Positions 46,396 through 57,245 of a DNA stretch of 60,000 bases are shown in pieces; the first letter of the stretch is position 1; each line of letters opens with the position of its first letter. The position numbers and the translations under genes were made by a program. The notes below the pieces were generated by a model. It did no database searches and was not told where the DNA came from. It saw only the letters and a program-made list of their open reading frames with translations. Source of the DNA: Polytrichum commune (lineage: Eukaryota; Streptophyta; Polytrichopsida; Polytrichales; Polytrichaceae); assembly GCA_950295325.1 (NCBI GenBank), contig OX485804.1, positions 17,672,001-17,732,000 on the forward strand, given 5' to 3'.

Positions 46396-48305
46396 GTCCG
46401 TCCCCGATTAAGAGTGGCCATATATATGAGGCCGACATCCCTTATAACTTATATCCAAGCCAAGTTCACTATGTATGTTGCCTCCTCCACATTGATGGGA
46501 TTGGATCTCCACTGCTTTTCCCGAAACCCAGAGAAAACAAAATCCTGTACAAAGGTTGACAAAGAGGTGTCCACGAGCGAGGATTTTAGTACGAGATCAA
46601 CTTAGGAGACAACGTACCCCAGGCAGCTGGCACAGGAACCCACATACCGCGACTGGATAAAATTCCTTCTACCATTACACGTGATAGTATTAAAAAAACA
46701 CTATACGCCAAGCACATACCTACTAGCTGCCAGTACCTCATGGCAAGAGTAAATACTGCACACAGGCGAGACTTATACACTAGGTGACAAAATGCTTCCT
46801 AGCTAGCTAGTTAACACCCTCCCTAGCTATTAAACATCATGTATGTATTACCCTCATCAAGACAGAGCCCTTCATCACACCTTAATTAAGTAACCAACCT
46901 TCCATGGTAAACAACTTGTAAGTTAAATCAATGCCAGGATACCCTGCAGCATCCTGGAGATCCATACACATACATTGAATACCAAGTAATGGCGATTTAT
47001 ACTCCTACATGGGACCACATGAGCATCAATATCACCCATTGTCAACCGGAGCTAATTTATCGTCCTTAATTACTTGAACGTATTTGATCTGCAGTATATA
47101 TATATATATATACACATGTAGGGTAGTTCAGTCATAGGGGGTAGGGGTTGACTTGTTACTTTATCAGTTAATTATGAGATTTAGACTTTCGTTTTGTTTT
47201 TCAAGGCCTTTTGTTTTTTTTTAAAACTTCGGCAATCGGTCCACCATGGGCAACTGTCTAGGCTAGACTTTAATTTCAGTTTATGTGAATAAAAACTTAT
47301 GGAGTTTACTTCTAGGAGTCAATGATATGACAAGGAACCTTCCATAAGTTAAACACCCGGCGAATATTTTAAATTTGTTTTTGGCACACATGAAGTAGTA
47401 CTCGGCTGCAGAGAATAAAATACAACCACCTTTACAGTAGGTTTTTTTGGGGGTTTTTTTTTAAGCACATAATTTTTCCATTGCAAGAAACACAATACCA
47501 CTAAGACGTTACTGAGGGAACCCTGTAACTTCGTAAGGAGTCATTCTTGAAGGGAGCAGGGTCGGAAGATTGGCCAAGAAGTGCAAGGGCAATGTGACCA
47601 AGGATAGGAGTGGACAACCTTGATAACCAAATTTTAAAGTTGGGAGTTGGATTTAACATCGACTGATTTAAAATAATACAAACCCCTGCATGCATGTAAA
47701 TCAAAGAAAAAAAATAAAAATAAAAAAAATAAAAATCACAGTGTAAGAGAACCGATTTCTCATAAGTAATTGACCTTATATTAAATTAATGAAATTTGTG
47801 AGCCAATGTATGGTGAGCGGAACAACTATTAATAGCCATTATACAATCAGTAACGATCGGAAAGGTAGATGTTAAAGGCTATTTCAACTCAACGTTCTTA
47901 TAAAGCTGCACTTTTTAAATGCAACAAGTAGGATCTTACAACTTAGCCTTGCCTCTTCCATGTCTCATCAACAATGTTGACTGGATCATTATAATTGTTT
48001 CAAAATCTAAGGAGGGTTATATGAGAACTTGCTTTTAAGACCCAAATTCATCATCTTACATGCAATGACACTTGCACAACCGCTACACCAATTATACCTC
48101 TTCTTTGGGTATATAGAAATGTGGGGAAAGTGTGGGCTAATAAAAATAAGCACTTGAATTTGTGCTTATGGAATGGTTGACTTTCATAAGCGAATAGGCA
48201 ATTGTCACTTGTATACAAACATTATCTTGTTGAAATTTTGAAGTAGTGTGGCCCACACTTAATAGGTGTACTTGATTCACCAAGGACGTGGTAGAACTCC
48301 AAACC
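46396..48305. other. Spacer, no gene seen
   Basis: About 1.9 kb. Short frames near 46384-46780 and 47501-47704 have no conserved motif. A TA run lies at 47097-47110, an A-rich run near 47706-47735. Confidence 0.4.
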
Positions 48306-48306
48306 T

Positions 48307-48347
<41 letters not shown>
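48307..48347. repeat. (TAGA)10 microsatellite
   Basis: A perfect TAGA tetranucleotide run. Confidence 0.9.
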
Positions 48348-48960
48348 CTTTGAAAATGATTGGACATTAGAAGTAGCATTAGAGTTATAAATTGTCTTCT
48401 AGTGTGGAGCATTTTTGTCGCTCCATCGGTGCTTTTCTAACCCTAACAAGTGACGCGGCCGCCTCAGAGGGCAACATTTCACGAAAGGACTATAAGCCTC
48501 CTCCTCAAATAAGTCCAGTAGGACCCACTAGGATTGATAGAAAACCAAGCTATAGGGAGACAAGAAAACTTTGCAATTTGTTGGCACACCAATTTTTTTA
48601 TAATCAGAGGTATGTTTACACTACATTGATTTCCTAGAACCACTTCAAATTTTGTAAAAGCCACTCCTCCAAAAGAGATATGGAGTGAATTTCTTAAACT
48701 CTTTTTTTGATATAAAAAGCATGAGTTATAAACAACAATTAACCACATATTATCCTTGGATCAATATTGAATGGCCATGGTGCACCAACCCCACTCTCGT
48801 TTTCAACTAGGTGGGGTCATCAAGGCTCTGCACATTCCACACATGCTTTGAAAGATATTATTTATGAGATGAAGTTGTTTGTTGCCCCTTGCAAAATCTA
48901 AAGGACATTTGAATTATCCACCATGTGTAAGATCCCATTAACACTACTACATGGCATTTT
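48348..48960. other. Spacer, no gene seen
   Basis: Frames near 48392-48748 overlap on both strands and carry no recognisable domain. Confidence 0.4.
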
Positions 48961-49610
48961 GGTATACATCACAAATTTCCAGAGGCAATAATTATCATTT
49001 AAAAAAATAAAAACCATAATCAACTATTTATAAGTCGAGGTATAATATCTCAAATTTTCAATCATTGTTGTGATAATTACATAATTTTCCTGCATCTCTT
49101 CTATTATGTGCCACATTATACTACTACAAACCATATTGCAACATAATATCAATACATGTATTATAAGCTAATTACATTATACACCACTAGATAAAGTTTT
49201 AATGTAATATTAGTAATATAGACCACCTTCTATAAAATTTCCGACATAGTTGCAAGGACTTGCCTTGCTTGCAATCACAACCCAACTCAAAGAAAAGCAT
49301 ATGGAGCCAATAATTCGTTAATGCATACAATGTAACTAGTTGAATTGGTGACAACATCACAAATTCTTGGAAGGCAAAATTATCATGTCAAAACATTGGA
49401 ATAATTTATTAAAATAACATCATACACTATCATTGAAAATGATCAATTTTATATTTATTACATGTTCATGTCTTATGTGTCACATTCTACTACTACATAA
49501 AAACATCCTATCTAACAATAATGAAATTACTATAGAAGAATTGTGTTATGCACCAATAGGTGTAATTGTAATATGAATATCACATATTCAATTCACACTT
49601 GGAAGTTTGT
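48961..49610. repeat. Diverged tandem repeat, about 388 bp period
   Basis: Blocks such as CACAAATTTCCAGAGGCAAT (48971) and CACAAATTCTTGGAAGGCAA (49359), a TTATGTGCCACATTATACTA/TTATGTGTCACATTCTACTA pair, and TACACCACTAG/GCACCAATAGG recur in order. AT-rich and strongly diverged, so boundaries are approximate. Confidence 0.45.
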
Positions 49611-51228
49611 GATGAATCCACCACATTCTTAAATTGAGTGCCCCAAACGTACTTCGAAGCTTCAAAGTAGAACTCTAATAATGTTAGTAAACAAGGTTTT
49701 GTTCATTTTGTGAGTCAGTGGACACATACACGTTCTCTATGGAGTTTACTGATGAGTTACATATGCATGTCATGCTTGGATATGACTTCTCAGATGCTTA
49801 GGGGTTGAAGAGAAAAAAATATATTAACCAATTTGCAAGAGAGACCCTAAGGTATCACCACTTGTTCAATACAAGACACTCACGCATTAAAGGTTTGGTT
49901 CTTATGGTCATTCACAACTAACTAAACCATTTACACCTACTAATGTGGTTCCCATTTGAAGTTGTGTGTTGCTATCATAAGTTATCGCCATGCATAAATT
50001 CAATGATAAAACCACATCAATAGATATAAAAGGTGTACATGTGCTCCCACCTACAAGATCCTAGTCATAAATGAGATTTGTACATAAACTATACATGTTA
50101 TTGCATGTGATCTTAATGTCATGTGTTCAAGATATAATTGCCAATTTATTGGATAAAAAATTCTGGGTTAGGTAAGAGACTGCGGTGCTAAAAGTTCCCT
50201 CAGACGCTTCTACCTTACTCCTTGGTACTTCGCCAATTAAGCCTACAATAATCATATGAAGCAGTCCAAATGGTATGACTGACCTTTGCACAAGCCAATT
50301 AACCTGACTAAAAACCCTCCCTTGATATCAAGAGATTAGGTTCATTGTTTCCAATGGTGCATCTCATAAAGTCAAAAGATCTCATTTGCAGTACTTACTG
50401 CGGCCAGGTACACTATGTAGTAAAAGCATAGGTCCAAACAATAGCAAAAACAATACAATCATGGTTCAAAACTGTGAAGTACATAGATTTAGACCATGGT
50501 TATTGGAACCCATGTTTTCTATTAGTGCAAGTAAATTCTCACAGGGCCATCATTCTAGCCAAGGACTCTCAAAGTTTGCAGAAGTGTATAAATCAATCAG
50601 ATGTAATCTTTACATATTAAAACAATCGTGAGGGTAATTCCTAGAGTGCATAATAGAAGAAAATGATTTCGGGGATTGGAACAACAAAAACTTTCAGATC
50701 AAGATAGTACGATGCTGGTCATTGCTTGCTTCTCTCTTAATTCTATTCTGACTTCGCAAATTAATAACAGATTTTCTATTGCCTCTCCCAGAGTAGAAGT
50801 ACCCTAAATGCAACCACATAGCCTTCCTCCACTCTAACAACACCTGCGCTCTCAAACACTTCAAATTTTTTGGCAGAGTTTCCAAGGTTTCTTGTTCAAA
50901 AGATTTGCTAAGACTAGGCTCACCTTCATGTTCATTTCCAACTAGTAAAATATTCTACAAGTACACCTAATCTATGACCTGTTCCCTTGTGCCCTCCGAA
51001 AAAAGTCCCCGAAAACTTATATAACCCCAGATGCTTCAGGAATCTACAAGAAGTACATCTATCTATGATCAGTCCCCTTGTTAACACTAAATGTGGGCTG
51101 AAAGTTGCCGAGTGTCCTATAGAGCATTAGTTCACCTCTGAAGACATCTAAAAGTGGTATCAAAACCCTGGGACCAAGGAAATGGTTGATGTTCTTTACA
51201 ATTTTCTATATTTGAATGCAAGACTAAC
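49611..51228. other. Spacer; may hold the ALKBH 3' untranslated region
   Basis: No supported gene. The part next to 51229 should include the 3' untranslated region of the minus-strand ALKBH gene, but I cannot fix its end. The + frame at 50386-50631 is not recognised. Confidence 0.35.
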
Positions 51229-54200
51229 TCATCGAGAGGGTGAAGGTAGGACGCAAGGGCGTAATACTTGCAGCTCGGTGTCAATCACGAAGCCTTTGGG
51301 AACCTTTGAAGGATCCATCTTGCGAAACGTTATTGATATTCTGCAACAATACACAAAATCCCATGTCAATCTTTCTTTGCCACAAACAAGACCTGCTCTA
51401 GACCTTCCTTTATTCTTCTCTAATCATGGCATGATATAATTTCAACTACTGTACATTAATTCATACACTAACTTTTTAAGCGAAACTATTTACTGTTACT
51501 GCCACTAAGGGCCACTTCACACTATGGCCAAGGGCAGTGAAGAAGTTATGAGGACCGTTTGAAACTCTTCCAAAAGCCCTACCATGGAAAATTGGAATTA
51601 AAATTTGTGTGTTCACTGGCCTTCAAGTATAGTGTTAAAACATACACAACCAGGCTCTCAACCGAATGCTAATTCATTACTATCCTATTCATGTGAGCCC
51701 TTCTATGCAATAAGTTCTAGTGAATCAAGGGTTGTGAGATTTTGAAGTGTCATAGTCTCCCCCTTTTGTGTTACACCCACCTCTTTGAGGTGGGATTGAT
51801 GCAAAATCTGGTAGATTATGATACATTCTTGATTGCATGCCATGTAGGATTCCATGTAAATTTTTCATCCATTAAAACTTTCTTGGTCCCTTCGGCCAAA
51901 TGCCATGTTTAGTAAAAGAGGCCACCGGGACAGCCAAAATCTCTGCAGGTTCTTTTGAAAGGTTCTGCTTGAGAAGTTCAACAGTTGCCATGTGCCGCCA
52001 TTATAATGCAGACTCCCAATCCATATTAGTACTGTACAAATTTGATGTTATAGCTATCAGACTTACCAATACTCACCAATGAAAAGGACATAAAAAAGGA
52101 TATCTTCTTAAAGGAAAGAATAGAAGTCGAAAAAATGTAAACAAATATGGTGAGTTTAGCCACCTGAGATGGTCTAAACGATTTGTAGATTACCTTTCAC
52201 TGGGTACTGCAGGAATAGCATGTTTTGCTAAATCAGCTCCATTCCCATTTAGCACAAGCACTGACCTGGCAGTCCCAAAGACAAAAACCATAAATAAAGT
52301 CAGCATGCCACTCACAATATGACTCAAACAAACTGAACCCCATGGTATAAACTCACAATTCACACATCAAACTCCTGCAGTAAATAAAACCTGACCTAAA
52401 AAACATCTCTAGAAATCTCAATCGCTCTCGTCTCTCTCTCTTCATAGGCAAAGAAATCTCACCCCATAGGTAAAGGAATAGCCATCTTTCCATCAAACTC
52501 CCCGGGACCCACAATCTTGAGATTTGCACCAAAGACAATATTGCATTCGCTGAGAAGAGAAAGTGTACAGAATGGCCGGAGAAAATCATGATGATCAATA
52601 TGTGGAGGTATGCAATCACCCTCCTCATAAATGTTTATAATACAACTGTCTGGTACACATGTTGGTGGCAAAACATGCCACATCACCAAACGTTTTATTG
52701 TATTTTTCAGTAGCTGTGGAAGGGGATCCACAACATCCTCCTGTAAAATTCCTGGTGGATTATTATACTTGTCCTGAAGAAAACAACACAGAAAACATCA
52801 GGATCTACAGCCAAATCTAACTCGTCAAATGGACAGGACCGACTATCAGTCAACATCTTTGGCAAGTGCTTTGCAGGAGCAAACGACAGAACCAGATAAA
52901 AATTTGCACTTCAGAACACTTCATTTAACATATCAAATACATGGACCCTAGGACAAGTCTCATTCTCATCAGTATTATAGCTAGAGCATTACAAGCATGA
53001 GGATATCTGAGTTCTTTTTTTTGTGAGATTCGATGTAAATAACATAAAAGGGTTTCATGAGGATGAATACCAGTGCATAATTATAGCAACAACCAAATTG
53101 TATTGTTACTCGACCTTTGCCTCGCATCCACTTTTTTGGTTCATTATATGTCCGTTCTGCAGGTAACATAATAGTTAGCATTTCCAAGCTGTGAGCACCT
53201 GAGACCACATGCCCTTTTATTCAGAACAGACATCTTTTAAACAGACTCCAAAACCCTAATCAGTGGAATATACCCCGCCTTTGTGACCTGTTCCAATGTT
53301 TAGGTCATTTAAGAGACTCCACTTTGTCAAAAGTCCAAAGGAACATCTTTTACTAAATACAAGAAAATTGGAGCAGATATGTGTCTCATCGAATTTGTCT
53401 CATGAATACATGAACAAATTAAGTTCTGAACCACGTTGAACATTGCAGACAAAAGGTTCAAAACATGCATTCTTAGTTTGAGAAACATGTAGACCTTTGA
53501 AAAATGAGTGCTCAACCTCTTTAATCCAAGATAAAAAATCTGAGGAAAGTAGAACCAAATTAATTGTAAAAGGCATCTGATCATTAAAAGCAACATTTGT
53601 CACAATTGGTTGCACACAATAGGTCTTATAGTTCATTAACCTTCCTCTTAATCAGTAGAATGTAATCAAGTAGCTAGCATCAAAACATTATCTGCACATT
53701 CTCAATCTCAACAGAAGTCAACTTGTGGTCACATCCATGTAAGGTAAGCAGGCCTTTCATGGTCAATTTTTCTAATCGGACAGCTATACTTGAGTGGTGT
53801 GTGGTTAAGTGTGGATGTAAGAACAGACATCAACAAGACATGTTTGAGATTGGACTACAAGCTCAAAATATGTTAACCGTTCTACACTCAACAGTCAACA
53901 TAATTGGGGGCAACCTATATGACCATGTAATGTTCACAAGAATCTTCACTTCGACAATGAATAAAATATTCATATGAGCTCCAAGAATGAGGCAAATGGT
54001 TACAGGCACAACTTGGATTTGTTAATCACACGCACTAAATTATTATTTCATATCCTATGAGAAGTGCGTGCAGAGCTGAAAGTGTTCCATTTAAGGCCTG
54101 CTTACGATAGCAACAGTACACATGAAAGAGACAGCAATCGCATCATATTAAACACAGATTTGCAGTTCATATAAGGATGTACAACATACCCTTCAGCTCC

Positions 54201-56367
54201 TGTCGTCGGCCCTTTGCCTGCAGATCACGAACCATGTCCACTAGTCTTTGTTGCTCTTTCTTGCTGAAAACCCCCGTATGGAGTTCAAGTCCTGCAGCTA
54301 TATTTGTAATTTTTCCATCCACTCGATCCAAACAAATAAAATCCTTTTTCCTTGTGATTCCCAACAATCTGAGATTTGTCCTTTCTGCTATGCTCAGTTG
54401 CTTGCTTGTTGATGTGGGTGTAACCTCTTTGATGGCTGTGTGGCCATCTGTATCTTCTATATGACTCGGTTCTTCTATATAGTTTGATTCTTCTGTCTTC
54501 ATCCATTCATCCGACCTCTGTTGCAATGTGCACTCAAGTGTAGAATTTTCCAGAGAATAAGCACCTGGACAACAACAATCCAAAAGTTACTCTCAGTTTT
54601 TAAATTGAATGCTGAGAAGCAGAGAATCAGTGTTGGCAAATCATGGGTGAGGTGCCCATAGGTTTGGCACAAATTAGTTCAACATTTGAGCAAAGTGCCA
54701 GTGGCACTTTCCTATTAGTTGGAACCAGTACAAAGTCTCATCTGTCACATATCGGCACCAAAGTGCCGAACTGGCTTATCACCAGTACTACATCACACCT
54801 TAATATTGCTATGTTCACGGCTTGCTTTCAAAATTGGATCTTAGAAGCATGCCTGCAGCTCTTATATTATAAGCAGAGGGAAGCTTATAAAGCAATGGGC
54901 TAAGTGAGCTCTTTACACAGCAACACTCTCCGCTTAGTACAGATTTTAGTTCCACAAAACACCAAACCCAATATGGAGTTAGCAAAAAGTTTCACATCTA
55001 GGCTTCTCAAGGAAAGCAGGTACATGTAGATTCAAATACAGTCAAAAAAGGTAAATATGTATGCCAAAAACCGAATCATGGCGCTCAAATTACTACTGTG
55101 AACAGAATTGAGAGGCTCTTTCAATACAGTCGAGTTATAGACAGAAAAATTTCAAGTAGCCTTCCATTGTTTGATTAAATCACTGAATAGCTCGAGCCTG
55201 TAGACTCACTGCTCCCTAAAACCCTAACCATTCATAAAATTTATTTAACCCAAATTTAATTATAATTTATTTAAGTTTAAAAAAGACAGGATGAAAGCAG
55301 GGTTCTACTAAGTCACGAGAGATAGAAATGCTATAACTTAGAGAGGGCAATAAGCAGTTGCTCCCAAAACCTGATGCAATGAATTCATAGAAAGACCTCC
55401 AGTACTAGCCTTCGATTATGTGAAGAATCCATTGTACAAGCTCGCGCCTATAAACTGACTGCTCAACTAAAACCTTAACCTTACATAAAAATTTAAAAAT
55501 TCAGACAAGATGAAAGCAGGGTTTCCCTAAGTCAGAGAGATAGAAATGCTATAGAGAAGATTATAAGCAGTCACTCCCAAAACCTGATGCAATGAGTTCA
55601 GATACAAAACTTCCAGCACTAGCCTTAAATTATGTGAAGAATCCATTGCAAAAGCTCACGCCTTAAGTAGACTGTCTACAAAACCCTAACCTTCCATTAA
55701 AAAAAATGAGGATTAAGTATTCTAACCACAAACCCTAAACAAAAGAGAGGATTACCTGAATACTCCACCAGTGAAACCCTAACTACATACTTAAGCTTAA
55801 CCTGTTATAAACAAAAGAGTTATACAAACACAGCCCCACTGCCAAGTGACTCAGATAAGCTTAGAGAGGGTCCAAGCCACTCTTCAGCTGGGTTTCGTTT
55901 AACTAACCTGATGCAATTTCGGAAAGCCGGGTTTGGAGAAGGCCAGTGCAGGGTTCGCATAAGCCTTGGAACAATGAAGGCAGATTAGCCAACAGAGCCG
56001 CAGCCTTCTGCACAGCCTCGATGTTCTCAATGTTGCCCACCTGTTCATGTTCTTGTTCTTCTCCCTCTTCCTCCTCCTCTCCATGTTCCTCTCCCTCTCC
56101 CTCTTGCTTATTTTCTTGTTCCACCATGCTCATATCTTCGTCGGGCTCCGGCTCCGGCTCCGGCTCCGGCTTCGGTTCCCCGAGGACCACGCCTCTCACC
56201 CACCGTTCACCGTCTCTTCCATTCCTGTTGCCAATTCCGATGCGTCTGCTGGTGGGAGACTCGTAATCCCCTCGATTGTCATGCATGTAGTGCGGAGCTT
56301 TCTGAGTCTGAGGACGCCCAACTGCTCGGGCCACCCTCCCCTCCGCCCGAGCCTCGTCTTGCGTCAT
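51229..56367 (-). CDS. ALKBH9/10-type RNA demethylase, six exons
   Basis: 2-oxoglutarate/Fe(II) dioxygenase of the plant ALKBH9/10 family, whose studied Arabidopsis members remove m6A from RNA. Exons on the minus strand: 56367-55908, 54564-54190, 53156-53071, 52773-52463, 52265-52194, 51340-51229. All introns are GT..AG, the phases join correctly, and the product is 471 residues. The start is the first in-frame ATG; the frame is open upstream without ATG. Residues 64-75 are a Glu-Pro repeat and about 77-110 are acidic. LELHTGVFSKKEQ is followed by KKWMRGKGRVTIQFGCCYNY and VPDSCIINIYEEGDCIPPHI. Iron ligands H365, D367 and H426 and the RISITFR motif (R435, R441) are intact, so it is probably active. 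Two introns carry dispersed repeats. ALKBH9 and ALKBH10 cannot be separated here. Confidence 0.9.
51509..51900 (-). mobile_element. GGGCCACTTC-family copy in ALKBH intron 5
   Basis: GGGCCACTTCACACTATGGC at 51509 matches the terminal repeat of the 921-1246 element, and ATGAGGACCGTTTGAAACTC and TCCTTTCGGCC-like blocks follow in reverse orientation. It occupies part of the intron between exons 5 and 6. The other end is not clear. Confidence 0.5.
53742..54109. mobile_element. MITE-like family III copy in ALKBH intron 2
   Basis: The left end GGTAAGCAGGCCTTTCATGG and the reverse complement of the right end CGTAAGCAGGCCTTAAATGG form terminal inverted repeats. The interior (TGAGTGGTGTGTGGTTAAGT, ACCTATATGACCATGTAATG, AGAATCTTCACTTC) matches 37650-38010 and 8195-8595. 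It lies wholly inside the intron between exons 2 and 3. Confidence 0.65.
55190..55730. repeat. Tandem repeat in ALKBH intron 1, about 217 bp unit
   Basis: ATGAAAGCAGGGTT occurs at 55291 and 55510, TGTGAAGAATCCATTG at 55419 and 55634, and AAAACCTGATGCAATGA in both units, about 214-219 bp apart. A partial third unit precedes them. Each unit ends in AAACCCTAACC-like sequence. Confidence 0.7.
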
Positions 56368-56903
56368 GCTTTTGCTACTGCAGATGGTTCGGAGCTCCAA
56401 TTTCAGACAGACAGAGCCTCCACAGCTTTCGAAGCACTCCCCCTGGAATCTCCGAGGCGCAAAACGCAAAATGAAGACGGAAGTGTTTGGTTTGTAACTC
56501 AGTGAAGGAGAGTAGAGTCAGGTTTGAGAAGTGTGGGAAGCCAATTTGGGCCAAACTGGTGGCGATTCAACGAGTTTCTTTGCAAGAAGTTGTTACCACT
56601 GAGTTGTTATTGTTGCGAATCCTCGCGTGAGGAAGTCCGCGGCCACCATCCCGACTCGCCACATTCATGCCTCGGGGATCGCCAGGTTCCTCGTGCTCCT
56701 CGTCGCAACAAGAAAAACAACTTGAAGAAGCAGCAGCAAATTCTGCACTGGTAGTACCCGCCGGTTATAAGTTGTGCTGGCGGTTGTGGAGGGCCCGGGT
56801 ATCGGAGGGCCGCCAGTACCGACGGGTGGGTGACCTGTCAGGGGAAGGAGCGGTTCGTATTCCATTACCCTCCGGGTATCTAGTGTCGGGTACCCGGAGG
56901 GTA
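56368..56903 (-). promoter_or_regulatory. Upstream region of ALKBH gene
   Basis: The 5' leader and promoter of the minus-strand gene should lie here. GC content is raised at 56640-56900. I see no clear TATA box. A perfect 13-bp inverted repeat (TACCCTCCGGGTA at 56866-56878 and its inverse at 56891-56903) lies about 500 bp upstream of the start codon, next to the MITE beginning at 56904. Confidence 0.35.
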
Positions 56904-57245
56904 CTACACTAAATATTGTATTTAGTGTCATATGGTATTTTTATGTCACTCTGGTAACTTTTCTAATGACACTCCTTACGAATAAGTTTACAAAGTATTC
57001 TTTATCCAAACTTAGTTTTAGTTCATCCAAATGCCAATTATTGAAACAAAAGTTAGTATGTTCTACATCCTAACAAATATGTAATGAAATATTGTCCTGG
57101 ATGATTGAAGTTTGGATGAAAATTTTAAATCACCTGATAAAACACTAATTTCAACATTGTGAATCCATAATGTCCAAAATGTTCTACAAGGAATGGTAAA
57201 TAATGTCACGTTTACATTTAGTGTTGATAACACCACACGGTGTCG
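56904..57245. mobile_element. CTACACC-family element, copy D
   Basis: CTACACTAAATATTGTATTT at 56904 is a left end of the family; a TTTAGTGTTGATAACACC...GGTGT region near 57218-57243 is a degraded right end. CATAATGTCCAAAATGTTCT matches the interior of copies A and B. The right boundary is uncertain. Confidence 0.5.

Noticed and set aside
53327-53636. Open frames in ALKBH intron 2
   Set aside because: They lie between well-supported splice sites, carry no domain and do not match the family's exon structure.
56368-56469. Longer ALKBH N terminus from 56469
   Set aside because: The first codon is TTG. No ATG occurs upstream in the open frame before a stop near 56520.
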